The notes: generated by a model from the sequence alone, not told the origin. A stretch of 64,000 bases of DNA from Lachnospiraceae bacterium UBA1721 (GCA_002317155.1 DCIR01000070.1:1-64000); one strand, 5' to 3'; counted from the stretch's first letter, positions 1 to 8,484 are shown. Translations and numbers: made by a program.

Positions 1-229
1 TACATGAATTTATATAAAAATATATCGGAGTAAATTTTTCATTAAATGCTCTAGCTATCAGCATTTAACGACCTTTATGGAGATATATGAACATATAGGA
101 AAATCGCTTTTTAAGTACGATTCCGAGTTTCATATTTATATATACCTCCGTATTATCTTTATATTTACGGGCTTTCGGCACTGTGTATTTTGATAGTGGA
201 CCATTTGGTGGACCATTTTGGTACACTAG

Positions 230-313
230 ATAACCTTCATCAGCCATATTATTCATTATCTTCTGACAATGAAGCGGTTTCACTTCTGAAATCGACAAAG
301 CGCGCCATGTTTT
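230..313 (-). pseudogene. Decayed tyrosine-recombinase (integrase) fragment
   Basis: On the minus strand this stretch reads as a short peptide containing WRALSISEVKPLHCQ and ending NNMADEGY. That resembles the core-binding domain of Tn916-type and phage-type tyrosine recombinases. In-frame stops lie just upstream, and after DEGY the frame continues to position 65 into sequence that no longer looks like an integrase. The catalytic domain (R-H-R-Y) is absent. It is best read as the remnant of an old mobile element. The match was made by eye over about 28 residues, so it is tentative. Confidence 0.42.
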
Positions 314-333
314 TCATCGCTACTCGCGTAAAA

Positions 334-377
334 GAAGCCCTAATACAGCGACTTATAGCCTACCATATTAGGGCTGA
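334..377 (-). terminator. Intrinsic terminator after ABC exporter remnant
   Basis: Ten-base perfect arms (336-345 AGCCCTAATA and 366-375) enclose a 20-nt loop. On the minus strand the stem is followed by a T-rich run. It lies 40 bases past the stop of the ABC transporter tail at 417. Confidence 0.6.
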
Positions 378-416
378 TTTGTACAGTGTGAACTTGTTAT
401 GTAAAGCCTTCTTTTA

Positions 417-590
417 CTATGACATCTTCCAGTTTTCAGATACATTCTGAAGCTGAATCATGTGACTATATATTCCACCAATTTCTCTTAAATAATCCGG
501 GCTTCCACTTTCAGCAACAACGCCATCCGTTAATACTACTATCTTGTCAGCATTAGCAACAATTCCATTTTCTCCCTTGAATAATTATGT
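417..590 (-). pseudogene. C-terminal remnant of an ABC exporter ATPase
   Basis: The minus strand encodes a tail containing NADKIVVLTDGVV and AESGSPDYLREIGGIY, ending in a stop at 417-419. This is the end of an ABC exporter nucleotide-binding domain: the D-loop/H-loop side and the 'ADKIVVL..G.+.E.G....L' tail of MsbA/LmrA-like proteins. Walker A, the signature and Walker B are missing, and the expected HRLS upstream of the tail is scrambled. A second open minus-strand frame (about 539-710) continues upstream into an unrecognised sequence. The whole stretch therefore looks like a deletion junction. Confidence 0.6.
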
Positions 591-775
591 ATTATTGGTT
601 CAAATCCAGCAGCGACATAAGCACTTAGTATAATATGTGATTCCTCGTCCCCCGGTATATTAGATTTTAATCCATACTGTCTCATTTTCTGTAGTGCATT
701 CTTTATTTCTTTTCAAAATCTTTTTATTAATTCCCTCTTTTAATAATATAATTATAAAATCTAAAATTTTGAAAT

Positions 776-815
776 AAAAACGCCCGAAATCGGTTCTACG
801 ACCTCGGACGTTCTC
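776..815 (-). terminator. Intrinsic terminator, minus strand
   Basis: Arms 779-787 (AACGCCCGA) and 804-812 (TCGGACGTT) pair over nine positions with one G-U. On the minus strand they are followed by TTTTTATTTC. It could end a transcript carrying the 36-residue ORF at 994-1104. Confidence 0.6.
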
Positions 816-993
816 CACTATCTTCGTTGTATCAGAGCTATTATACAGATTGTTATAATTGCTGTTCCCAGTACACTTCAGCAAAGCTTTATTTCATTAG
901 GCAATGTTATCATTCAGGGTATCATAACTCAGAGGTGCCGGAATGATGAAATACTTTATGATTGGTACATTTACGTACTTCTTATGTTCTAAT

Positions 994-1104
994 TTAAGCA
1001 TTCTTTTTTGAAAATCTGTCAATCATATAAAATACACCGCATATTCCCATCACAGTCGCAAATTCAATCAATAGTATTACTCCACCAATAATCACATAAT
1101 ACAT
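994..1104 (-). CDS. Small single-span membrane protein (36 aa)
   Basis: The ORF starts with MYYVIIGG and ends DRFSKKNA. An excellent ribosome binding site (GGAGG) lies nine bases before the ATG. Residues 3-28 are almost all hydrophobic and would form one membrane helix, followed by a short basic tail. I recognise no family. The start signal, the membrane-like composition and a downstream terminator at 779-812 argue for a real small gene, though it sits in otherwise decayed DNA. It could also be the surviving end of a larger lost locus. Confidence 0.45.
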   Translation of the reverse strand: MYYVIIGGVILLIEFATVMGICGVFYMIDRFSKKNA

Positions 1105-1173
1105 ATACTTATTCCTCCGCTTTCTTTATCTTTTTATCGTTATCTAGCTTTATTTATCTTTCTTTATCATTCG

Positions 1174-2019
1174 TTATCTTTTTTTATTTTTCCTGCCGAC
1201 ATTTATGTAATACAGCGGAAGTCCTACCAGTAGAGCGCCCCCCACAATATTTCCGAGTGTTACAGGCAATAAGTTATTTACCAAAAATGATTTAATATTC
1301 AACGAACCAAGCTGTTCTGCACTCAGGCCATATTTTTCCGCAGCAACGTTCATATAACCGGGATTCATCTTGCATATCAGTCCTGCGGTTATGTAGTACA
1401 TATTTGCTACACAGTGTTCAAATCCCGAAATAACGAATGCAAAAATTATAAAAAACGAAGCAAATAATTTTCCGACAACATCCGCCGCGCACATTGCCAT
1501 CAGTACCGCTGCGCAGACTAAAATATTGCAAAGAATACCCGATACAAATGCGGTTCCGAATGACAATCCCGTTTTACCAATTGCAACCTTAATCGTATAT
1601 GCGCCAAGACATCCACCTGAATAGTTATACTGACCTGAGAAATAAATTAATGCAGCAATCAGCGCACCGCCTGCAAAATTACCTATCCATATGGTAATAA
1701 GCATTAGAATAAGTTTCTTTACACTGATAGTTTTCTCAGCAACTCCTATAACCAGCATGCAATCGCCTGTAAATAGCTCTGCCCCCATCAGGATCACCAT
1801 CATTAATCCAATTGGGAAAACCGCACCTGCTACTGTTCTTGCCAATCCCACATCTGCTATTCCATGTGCCGCAACATTAGAAGCTTCAGCGCCGAAGGCT
1901 ATCATTGCCCCTGCCAATATTGCTCTTGCAAACAATTCTCCAAATTTATACTGTGCTTTTTTTCCGGTATTGACGGAATACTGTTCCATCACCTCAGAGA
2001 TTGTATTAAACACTTTCAT
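1174..2019 (-). CDS. Formate/nitrite transporter (FNT family)
   Basis: A 281-residue integral membrane protein of the FocA/NirC/FNT family. These homopentameric, aquaporin-like channels move formate, nitrite or hydrosulfide across the cytoplasmic membrane. About six hydrophobic segments are visible. Family-typical stretches include the region around GAELFTGDCM (near residue 100), the NFAGGAL segment and the late SGFEHCVANMYYI motif, which carries the conserved pore histidine. Length is normal. In a fermenting anaerobe formate export is the likeliest role, but the exact substrate cannot be read from sequence. A LysR regulator lies immediately upstream in the same direction, separated by its own terminator, and may control it. 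Confidence 0.9.
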   Translation of the reverse strand: MKVFNTISEVMEQYSVNTGKKAQYKFGELFARAILAGAMIAFGAEASNVAAHGIADVGLARTVAGAVFPIGLMMVILMGAELFTGDCMLVIGVAEKTISVKKLILMLITIWIGNFAGGALIAALIYFSGQYNYSGGCLGAYTIKVAIGKTGLSFGTAFVSGILCNILVCAAVLMAMCAADVVGKLFASFFIIFAFVISGFEHCVANMYYITAGLICKMNPGYMNVAAEKYGLSAEQLGSLNIKSFLVNNLLPVTLGNIVGGALLVGLPLYYINVGRKNKKR

Positions 2020-2086
2020 ATACCACCCATATTAGTATTGATATTTGGGGGAATTGTACCATTTGAAGAAATTTTCAAGTAATATA

Positions 2087-2127
2087 AAAAAACAGCCGAG
2101 CTATATCATTTCTATATAGCCCGACTG
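2087..2127 (-). terminator. Intrinsic terminator downstream of the LysR gene
   Basis: Arms 2093-2106 and 2114-2127 pair over about twelve of fourteen positions. On the minus strand they are followed by a run of seven T. It separates the LysR gene from the FNT gene, which must use its own promoter in the 2020-2090 gap. Confidence 0.75.
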
Positions 2128-2157
2128 CATCCTTATTATTTGTATTTTTATATATCC

Positions 2158-3093
2158 CTATATATACTTCTGCGTAGATACTTCTACCTTTGACTCATAT
2201 AATTTCTTTTGAAATAATCTGTCTATCTCGCTCAGTTCATAATCATTTCTGTAAATCAGAACATCCTTATATTTATTATGGGCCGACCTGCACGCACGCT
2301 GAACAAGATTATTTTTCTCAAGGTAACTTACAGGTATTGGTGATACCCACATATAAGTATCCGGCACATTAGCCAATAAATCGAATTGTGATCCCCTTTC
2401 ATAAACATAAATAACCTTCTCGCTGCTCTGGCCATCATTTCCGGCATCCTTGTTAAAATGTCCTCCCGGAATTTCAATGTCTCCATGAGTAATCCTAACA
2501 TATGGTGCCAAGTCATCCGGAACTATTTCATCTTTCGTTGCCAGTGGATGAGATGCACTCATTACCAACACATAATCGAATTCCCATATCGTTTCGCTTG
2601 CAAGATTATTATTCTGCAGACTGTTGGCAAAAAAGGATTCTTCAGTAACCGGGTATCTGATAATTCCCATGTTATAACCTCGATCCGCCACATTATCTAT
2701 AGTCTGTAATGCATTGGTCTCATTAAGAGTGATCTCGAGTTTATCACCCATATCGAGTTTTGATACAAACTCCGTGAATCCATTGGCAATATAGCTTCCT
2801 CTTGGAATAGATATCTTTATACGTCTATCCGGTAATGCCTGCTGGTCGGCAATTCTTTCTATTTCACCCATCTGCTCGAGTATTTTTTTTGCATGATATA
2901 AAAATAACTCTCCCTTATCGGTAACCTTTACTCCCGATGAGGTTCGTGCAAAAATCTCGTAACCAATCTCAGCTTCCAAATCCTTTATTGCCTTACTCAG
3001 ATTAGGTTGTGCAACATATACTGAAGCTGCAGCCTTTGAAATCGAACCTGCTTTTTCAACTTCAATCGCATACCGTAACATTAATACATTCAT
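2158..3093 (-). CDS. LysR-family transcriptional regulator
   Basis: A 311-residue LysR-type regulator. The N-terminal winged helix-turn-helix occupies roughly residues 1-60: MNVLMLRYAIEVEKAGS, then SKAAASVYVAQPNLSKAIKDLE. A linker helix and a periplasmic-binding-protein-like effector domain from about residue 90 follow. The start has AAAGGA nine bases upstream. LysR proteins bind near their target promoter and respond to a small ligand; the adjacent FNT gene is the natural candidate target. The ligand cannot be predicted. Confidence 0.92.
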   Translation of the reverse strand: MNVLMLRYAIEVEKAGSISKAAASVYVAQPNLSKAIKDLEAEIGYEIFARTSSGVKVTDKGELFLYHAKKILEQMGEIERIADQQALPDRRIKISIPRGSYIANGFTEFVSKLDMGDKLEITLNETNALQTIDNVADRGYNMGIIRYPVTEESFFANSLQNNNLASETIWEFDYVLVMSASHPLATKDEIVPDDLAPYVRITHGDIEIPGGHFNKDAGNDGQSSEKVIYVYERGSQFDLLANVPDTYMWVSPIPVSYLEKNNLVQRACRSAHNKYKDVLIYRNDYELSEIDRLFQKKLYESKVEVSTQKYI

Positions 3094-3322
3094 CAGGCAT
3101 TTCCTTTCTACACCATCCGATATATATCATTTTATATATCTTACTGTATAACGATATTATAGCATATTGCCGTATTTTCGGTTATATCATGTTGCTTTAT
3201 GCATATATGATTTTTTATATATCCCATCTTTACAGAAGCATATACCACATATTAAATCTCATATCCTTCTCCCCCACCATCGTAAAAAAACTAATTATAT
3301 TCTTTATTGTCGCAGAGTATTA

Positions 3323-3508
3323 TTACCCATTCTGCACTGCTTCACTTTTTTTACCGGTAACAGTTCCTTTTGCATTGCAATGACACGATGCCGTTCCCGA
3401 GTATGGACATCCAATACACTTTTTACCCTTCTTTTTTTCTTTTACGATATAAAAAATAGCAGCTCCCACCACAATTACCAGAACAGATATAATTATAATA
3501 TTTTGCAT
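3323..3508 (-). CDS. FeoB-associated Cys-rich membrane protein
   Basis: A 61-residue protein with one N-terminal membrane helix (residues about 3-22) and a basic KEKKKGKK stretch. A short cysteine cluster follows: CIGCPYSGTASCHC, four Cys in 14 residues. This is the layout of the small FeoB-associated Cys-rich proteins found next to feoB in Firmicutes, thought to assist or tune ferrous-iron transport at the membrane. It starts 11 bases after the feoB stop, with a GAGAGG ribosome binding site, so it is the last gene of the feo operon. Confidence 0.85.
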   Translation of the reverse strand: MQNIIIISVLVIVVGAAIFYIVKEKKKGKKCIGCPYSGTASCHCNAKGTVTGKKSEAVQNG

Positions 3509-3519
3509 TTTAAGCCTCT

Positions 3520-5517
3520 CTATGCTTTATTCAGTGCGTAATTGCTGTCAAATTGCTTATTGGATTTTACAATAAGTCCCACGATAACAGCTGCAAAAAC
3601 AGCTACTGCAATAAGTCCACCAACAAAACCTGCGCCAAGACTGCCTGTCGTAATAAGTGTTCCAACCTGATATACAAAGAATCCTACTGTAAAGCCTGTT
3701 GCAAGCTGAAGGCAAATCGCTCCAAAAAGCCATTTTCCGCTCTTAAGCTCTGAGTTGAGTGCGCCGATTGCCGCAAAGCAAGGCGGTGTATAAAGGTTAA
3801 ACATAAGATATGCCAGTGCCGCAACCTTTGTAAGTCCCATAACTGTAGCCACTTCGCTTCCGCCTGATACAAGCTCAAGTTCTTCAGTATCAATAAAGTT
3901 GGTAATTGCATAGCATACAGCAAGCGTTCCTACTACATTTTCCTTGGCGATGAATCCTGTAATAGCCGCTGCAGCCAGCTGCCATGCTGCAAATCCCACA
4001 ATAGGCACCAGCAGATATGAGAAAGGAGAAGCAATTGTCGCAAGGATTGAAGTATTTTCCATTCCCTCTTCTACCGGTTGGAAATGAGTATCAAATGACT
4101 GCATAATCTGAACCACAGTATTGCATACCAAGATAATAGTTCCTGCTTTGATAATATATGCTTTACCTCTCTCAAGCATTGAGCCAAGCGCAAACTTAAG
4201 ACTTGGGGCCTTGTATTCCGGCAACTCAATAATGAAGAATGACTTTCTGTACTTCATTCCATTGATTGCTTTTACAAGCAATGCTCCAAGAAGAATCAGT
4301 GCAACACCGACAAAATACATAACCGGGCCAACCCACGCTGCATCAGAGAAGAATGCGCCTGCAAAAAGTGCGATTACAGGAAGCTTTGCTCCGCAGGGCA
4401 TATATGTCGCAAGCATTGCGGAGGTTCTTCTTTCTCTTTCATTTTTAATGGTACGGCACGCCATAATAGCCGGAATACCGCAGCCGGTACCCAGAACCAT
4501 CGGAATAACGGTCTTGCCTGAAAGTCCTACTCTCTTAAAAATAGGATCAAGTACAACTGTCGCACGTGACATATAACCGCAATCTTCAAGGAGTGCAATC
4601 AGGAAGTACATAACCATTACCAAAGGAAGGAAACCTACTACCGCACCTACACCACCGATAATACCATCGACAAGAAGAGCATAGAGAAGCGGATTGGCAT
4701 CAGCCATCTTCTCACCTACCCATTCCTGGAAGGTCTCAATCCAGCCTACAAGCCAGTCTGCAATCCACGTACCGACCGTTGACTGCGAAATAAAGAACAC
4801 AAGGAACATAATTGCCGCAAAAATAATAAGTCCCAATACCGGATGTGTTAAAATTGCATCAGCCTTGTCTCCTTTGTTTCTTTCTTTTGTAAGAATTTTT
4901 CTTGTCTCTACTTCCTTGACAATTCCGTTTACAAAATCAAATCGCTTTCTGTCTGCCTTCTCAACCTCGGCCTTATCATGCAAATCAATATTACCCTGTT
5001 TATAAGGTGCATTCTGCTTACTGCCAGCCGTTTCTACTGCTTTTGTGACTACATCTTTAAGCCCGTTTGATGAAGTGGAAACTGTTTCAATTACCGGGCA
5101 TCCAAGTTTTTCAGATAACTTGTCAGCCTGAATCTTAGTACCCTTCTTCTCGTTTACATCACTCTTATTGAGTGCAACCACTACAGGAATGCCGAGTTCA
5201 AGAAGCTGAGTGGTAAAAAATAAGCTTCTGCTGAGATTTGTAGCATCTACGATATTGATAATTACATCCGGCTTTTCATTTTTTACATAGCTGCTTGTAA
5301 TACTTTCTTCTGATGTAAACGGTGACATCGAATATGCTCCGGGAAGGTCTACAGCAATAACCTTCTGTTCGCCATCGTAAAAAGCTTTCTTTATAGCGCT
5401 TTCCTTCCTGTCAACTGTAACTCCGGCCCAGTTACCAATCTTTTCATTTCGACCGGTCAATGCATTATACATCGTGGTCTTTCCGCTGTTTGGATTTCCT
5501 GTAAGTGCGATCCTCAT
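3520..5517 (-). CDS. feoB: Ferrous iron transport protein B
   Basis: A 665-residue ferrous iron transporter. The N-terminal G domain shows G1 GNPNSGKT (residues 7-14), G3 DLPG (57-60) and G4 NKSD (117-120). A helical linker and a membrane domain from about residue 220 follow, with two Gate-type regions, including GTGCGIPAIMACRTI with its conserved cysteine. The ATG at 5517 is preferred because GAGAGGAG lies eight bases upstream; the frame extends six codons further, but that would place the ribosome binding site inside the gene. It lies between feoA and the Cys-rich partner. A TTAG-N6-CTAA box at 5555-5568 sits just before it. Confidence 0.95.
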   Translation of the reverse strand: MRIALTGNPNSGKTTMYNALTGRNEKIGNWAGVTVDRKESAIKKAFYDGEQKVIAVDLPGAYSMSPFTSEESITSSYVKNEKPDVIINIVDATNLSRSLFFTTQLLELGIPVVVALNKSDVNEKKGTKIQADKLSEKLGCPVIETVSTSSNGLKDVVTKAVETAGSKQNAPYKQGNIDLHDKAEVEKADRKRFDFVNGIVKEVETRKILTKERNKGDKADAILTHPVLGLIIFAAIMFLVFFISQSTVGTWIADWLVGWIETFQEWVGEKMADANPLLYALLVDGIIGGVGAVVGFLPLVMVMYFLIALLEDCGYMSRATVVLDPIFKRVGLSGKTVIPMVLGTGCGIPAIMACRTIKNERERRTSAMLATYMPCGAKLPVIALFAGAFFSDAAWVGPVMYFVGVALILLGALLVKAINGMKYRKSFFIIELPEYKAPSLKFALGSMLERGKAYIIKAGTIILVCNTVVQIMQSFDTHFQPVEEGMENTSILATIASPFSYLLVPIVGFAAWQLAAAAITGFIAKENVVGTLAVCYAITNFIDTEELELVSGGSEVATVMGLTKVAALAYLMFNLYTPPCFAAIGALNSELKSGKWLFGAICLQLATGFTVGFFVYQVGTLITTGSLGAGFVGGLIAVAVFAAVIVGLIVKSNKQFDSNYALNKA

Positions 5518-5554
5518 TTTTAAATCTCCTCTCAAAATATATATGTAACTTGGG

Positions 5555-5568
5555 TTAGTTTATGCTAA
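5555..5568. promoter_or_regulatory. Candidate DtxR-family operator upstream of feoB
   Basis: TTAGTTTATGCTAA has the same TTAG-N6-CTAA form as the two boxes ahead of feoA. It lies in the feoA-feoB gap, 37 bases before the feoB start. Confidence 0.45.
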
Positions 5569-5584
5569 CCATCAGTCACAAAAA

Positions 5585-5602
5585 ATGAATCTTTCGATTC
5601 AT
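5585..5602 (-). terminator. Weak terminator or attenuator between feoA and feoB
   Basis: A seven-base stem (ATGAATC/GATTCAT) with a GAAA tetraloop on the minus strand is followed by TTTTTTG. Placed inside the operon, it could lower feoB expression relative to feoA. Confidence 0.4.
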
Positions 5603-5616
5603 CTTTTACACAACCA

Positions 5617-5829
5617 TCAAATCTCTATTGTCTTGGCTAGGTCTTCGTCTATGTTATATCTGGCATCTTTTATTGACAGAACATAGCCTCCACGTTTTTT
5701 AGAGACAACCGTTACAGTTTCTCCGCTGTAACATCCCAGCGAAAATAAAAAGCTCTTCAATTCCTCATCGTCTGCCAATATATCTTTTACTATTACATCG
5801 CTACCAATATTTGCTTCTGTTAAATTCAT
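5617..5829 (-). CDS. feoA: Ferrous iron transport protein A
   Basis: A 70-residue FeoA-type protein with a small SH3-like fold, a cytoplasmic partner needed for FeoB function. Recognisable family features are the early 'ANIGSDVIVKDIL' strand region, a central LGCYSGETVTVVSKK segment and the closing YNIDEDLAKTIEI. It is the first gene of the feoA-feoB-Cys-rich-protein operon. Its ATG is preceded by AAAGG. The promoter at 5901-5929 and two operator-like boxes lie between it and the divergent DtxR-type regulator. Confidence 0.9.
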   Translation of the reverse strand: MNLTEANIGSDVIVKDILADDEELKSFLFSLGCYSGETVTVVSKKRGGYVLSIKDARYNIDEDLAKTIEI

Positions 5830-5857
5830 TGTAGATTACCTTTCTTTGAGAAACATG

Positions 5858-5890
5858 TTAGCTTAATCTAATTGTGTTAGCCTATTCTAA
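5858..5890. promoter_or_regulatory. Paired DtxR-family operator boxes at the feoA promoter
   Basis: Two boxes, TTAGCTTAATCTAA (5858-5871) and TTAGCCTATTCTAA (5877-5890), share the form TTAG-N6-CTAA and start 19 bases apart. They lie just downstream of the predicted feoA transcription start, where a bound repressor would block transcription. A shorter TTAG-N5-CTAA lies at 5904-5916 inside the promoter. Confidence 0.55.
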
Positions 5891-5900
5891 CTATCAACAT

Positions 5901-5929
5901 AGTTTAGTATCACTAACTTCGTTTGTCAA
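5901..5929 (-). promoter_or_regulatory. feoA promoter
   Basis: On the minus strand a perfect -35 TTGACA (5929-5924) is followed by a 17-base spacer and a -10 TAAACT (5906-5901). The start of transcription would be near 5894, immediately before the operator boxes. Confidence 0.6.
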
Positions 5930-6080
5930 TACTAACCATTGTGTTTTTTTCAAATAAGTTTGTCTAAACAAACCATAACTGTTATATTATTAAGTATGGG
6001 CTTTATCGCCCCACTTACTTCAACGATATATTCCGTAGGAATTATCATGACCAAATAACAAATCAGGGAAGGTAACCGAC

Positions 6081-6464
6081 ATGAGTTATATCAAACACAA
6101 ATCTGAAGAGTCTATGGAAGATTATTTGGAAACCATACTTATGTTGCATAGAAAGAACGGCCATGTCCGTTCAATAGATATCGCCAACGAACTTGAATAT
6201 ACAAAAGCCAGTGTCAGCGTGGCAATGAAAAGCCTTCGTGAAAAGGGCTTTATTACTATGGCTGACACCGGCTATATTGATTTAACCGATATAGGACTAA
6301 AAAAAGCAGAAAATGTATTGGAACGTCATACTTTACTCGCCAACTGCCTGATTAGCATAGGTGTAAGCGAAAAAGTTGCTCTCGAAGATGCCTGTAGAAT
6401 CGAACATGATATAAGCGAAGAAACCTTCGAAGCCCTAAAAAATCATTGTCTTAAAAAGAATTAA
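6081..6464 (+). CDS. DtxR/MntR-family metal-dependent regulator
   Basis: A 127-residue metalloregulator lacking the SH3-like third domain, so MntR-sized. The winged helix occupies residues about 12-70 (MEDYLETIL, then NELEYTKASVSVAMKSLREKG). Metal ligands can be aligned by eye: D14 and E17 match MntR Asp8 and Glu11, H83 matches His77, and C105-x2-E108-H109 matches MntR Glu99-x2-Glu102-His103. The cysteine at 105 is what iron-sensing DtxR has at that place (Cys102). The gene diverges from feoA and most likely represses it when iron is sufficient. Its stop overlaps the convergent gene by four bases. Confidence 0.88.
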   Translation: MSYIKHKSEESMEDYLETILMLHRKNGHVRSIDIANELEYTKASVSVAMKSLREKGFITMADTGYIDLTDIGLKKAENVLERHTLLANCLISIGVSEKVALEDACRIEHDISEETFEALKNHCLKKN

Positions 6465-7003
6465 ATAATAGTAACCTTAAAACTAACCTCACCATTAAGG
6501 CATCCATCATCGAGAAGATTTGAAACAGTATATGTCACATCCACACTGCTGCCCTCATCGTTAAACTGCTGCATTCCAAACACTTCTACCTGTACATAGA
6601 TGCTATCATCAATTTTATATAATAGGGTAAGCTTATTATCTTCTCTGATGACCTTATATGTCTTATCAGCGATAGTCGCTTCCTCAAGCTCATTATAACC
6701 ATCATAATCATCTTCGATGTTATTATCACTCTTTACATAATAATAGACAGAACAGCTTCCGTGTCCCTGCTCATTTTTCCATCCCACATTGGTACAGTAA
6801 TCCGTTCCGCCTCCGGGATGTCCTGCTGTCTTGGATGTAAATTCGATATTGTACTTATTATTGTAGGTAACATCAATATTTTGAAAGCTTCCTACGCCTG
6901 TCTCGCTATCCACAGCACTGTTATCTTTAGCATTATGGGTGCATCCCACGCATCCCAATGCCATTCCAAATAAAGTAATAAATATCGCAATTTTCTTTTT
7001 CAT
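6461..7003 (-). CDS. Lipoprotein of unknown function
   Basis: A 180-residue predicted lipoprotein. It has a signal sequence MKKKIAIFITLFGMALGC with lipobox-like cysteines at GCVGC, then a Ser/Asn-rich region and a mostly beta-strand domain. No family recognised. The ATG at 7003 is chosen because GAGGA lies eight bases upstream; the open frame extends 13 codons further, into the preceding gene. It is the last gene of a TetR - membrane protein - lipoprotein operon, with only 14 bases separating it from the gene before. Confidence 0.7.
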   Translation of the reverse strand: MKKKIAIFITLFGMALGCVGCTHNAKDNSAVDSETGVGSFQNIDVTYNNKYNIEFTSKTAGHPGGGTDYCTNVGWKNEQGHGSCSVYYYVKSDNNIEDDYDGYNELEEATIADKTYKVIREDNKLTLLYKIDDSIYVQVEVFGMQQFNDEGSSVDVTYTVSNLLDDGCLNGEVSFKVTII

Positions 7004-7017
7004 AATACGATTCCTCG

Positions 7018-7833
7018 CTAATCCATTCCATCGGTAACACAAGTCATAATTCTGTCAGCAAACTTAACAAAAGCCCTGTGATTCTTAACCTCTTCAGTAT
7101 CATAGTCTTCTATATAATATCTGTCAAAATTTTTAACCGGCTTATCATCTGAAATATCCAGTCGACGAGTCAGTGCTATCATTCTCATGCCGGTATCGTT
7201 TTGCATTATATAGAACTCTACGGTTCTGTGATCATCACCTTTTACAAGCGACCTTTCATCAACCTTTTGCATAGAAGTATCTGCTACACGTTTAAGCAAA
7301 ATGTTATCACTCGCCACATAACCGGCTATATCGCTGTAATCATCTCCCACCTTGGTAACGACCACCAAATCGCCGCACTCAAAATCATCCCGTAGTGCGG
7401 CCTTTTCACGCATAAAATCTCTGCTCACATAGCAAAAGCTTCCGTCTTCTCTGCATTCCCCGAAAGTAATAAGATTTTTCCCTTTACCTCTGACTGCATT
7501 TATCAGCACAACCGTCTTGGTATATACATTCTGCGATACATCTTTCAGATATCTCTTTATCGAAAAAAACAGCACCACAAGATAAATAATCAACAATGCT
7601 GACATTCTGCCTATATTCGCCCCATCATCATTTGTAATCGAGCCATCTTTATTAATAACCGACACCAGTACAGCAATTACGAACGCAGCCACAATGACTC
7701 CGCAAATCAAAACCACGCCAAGACGCATCCTGGCATTTCTCACATATCGATCACGTAAATCTTTGCCTGCAGGTTCCCACTCTCGGTCCAGTCTGCTGAT
7801 ATCCAGCTGTCCGGTCAAATCAATTCTATCCAT
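7018..7833 (-). CDS. Two-helix membrane protein of unknown function
   Basis: A 271-residue protein with two adjacent membrane helices (about residues 36-58 and 75-94) and a C-terminal soluble domain of about 170 residues. That domain contains a run such as KNLITFGECREDGSF. No family recognised. It starts 14 bases after the stop of the TetR regulator and is followed 14 bases later by a lipoprotein, so the three form one transcript. The arrangement suggests an envelope-associated function controlled by that regulator. Confidence 0.7.
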   Translation of the reverse strand: MDRIDLTGQLDISRLDREWEPAGKDLRDRYVRNARMRLGVVLICGVIVAAFVIAVLVSVINKDGSITNDDGANIGRMSALLIIYLVVLFFSIKRYLKDVSQNVYTKTVVLINAVRGKGKNLITFGECREDGSFCYVSRDFMREKAALRDDFECGDLVVVTKVGDDYSDIAGYVASDNILLKRVADTSMQKVDERSLVKGDDHRTVEFYIMQNDTGMRMIALTRRLDISDDKPVKNFDRYYIEDYDTEEVKNHRAFVKFADRIMTCVTDGMD

Positions 7834-7847
7834 CTGTATCTACCGCC

Positions 7848-8429
7848 CTAACTTTTAATAAACAGCTTGGAATCAAGCATAATAGCATAAATATCCTCTG
7901 CCACAACGCGCACCTCTTTTTCCGTCATTCCTTCATATACACAGCTGTTTATCACTCCGAACAGACCATTACACAAAAAGGCTGCAGTCTGCTTGGGTGA
8001 GTATTTTGTTCTTAATCCCGGGTGCCTCTCAATATAATCTTCTACCGATTTAAGTACATAATTATAGAAGTTTGTAAAAAGGTACGGGTTTTCCTCCGCA
8101 GATGTATGTTTGAAAAAATTAATGTTGTTGTAAAACATATCAAGCACGCAGGTTATCAGATTCATATAGTCTGCCACGCTGTCATGCTCCACATTATTTT
8201 CTGCCTGCAGAGTATGATATATATCATGAGCCTCCTTCAGATAATCATTGTACATATCTGCAACGAGGGCATATTTGTCATCATAATGTGTATAAAATGT
8301 AATTCTGCTTATCTCGCCTCTGCGGCACAGATCAGCCACGGACACCTTTTCAAAAGGCATTTCATCCAGCATCTCGATGAGTGTAGTCTTAATATTTCTT
8401 TTTGTTTTTATTATTCTTTTATCTTCCAT
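7848..8429 (-). CDS. TetR/AcrR-family transcriptional regulator
   Basis: A 193-residue TetR-type repressor. The N-terminal helix-turn-helix is clear: TKRNIKTTLIEMLDEMPFEKVSV, then LCRRGEISRITFYTHYDDK (about residues 9-55). A helical ligand-binding domain with the C-terminal 'TAAFLCNGLFGVI' helix typical of the TetR_C regulators follows. It leads an operon with a membrane protein and a lipoprotein. An 18-bp inverted repeat at 8485-8502 in its upstream region may be its operator. The ligand is unknown. Confidence 0.88.
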   Translation of the reverse strand: MEDKRIIKTKRNIKTTLIEMLDEMPFEKVSVADLCRRGEISRITFYTHYDDKYALVADMYNDYLKEAHDIYHTLQAENNVEHDSVADYMNLITCVLDMFYNNINFFKHTSAEENPYLFTNFYNYVLKSVEDYIERHPGLRTKYSPKQTAAFLCNGLFGVINSCVYEGMTEKEVRVVAEDIYAIMLDSKLFIKS

Positions 8430-8484
8430 AACAACCTTTTCTCTGCCATTTTAGATATTTGCTCTTTTATTAATAGTAAAAGTT

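Noticed and set aside
660..884. Minus-strand open frame of 74 codons
   Set aside because: It runs across the terminator stem at 779-812 and lacks a start signal, so it is unlikely to be a gene.
1121..1190. Repeated TTTATCTTT units after the FNT gene
   Set aside because: AT-rich low-complexity DNA without a stem; I could not support a terminator or a regulator site there.
5518..5535. Longer start for FeoB
   Set aside because: The upstream ATG contains the ribosome binding site sequence, and the G1 motif is at its usual distance only from 5517.
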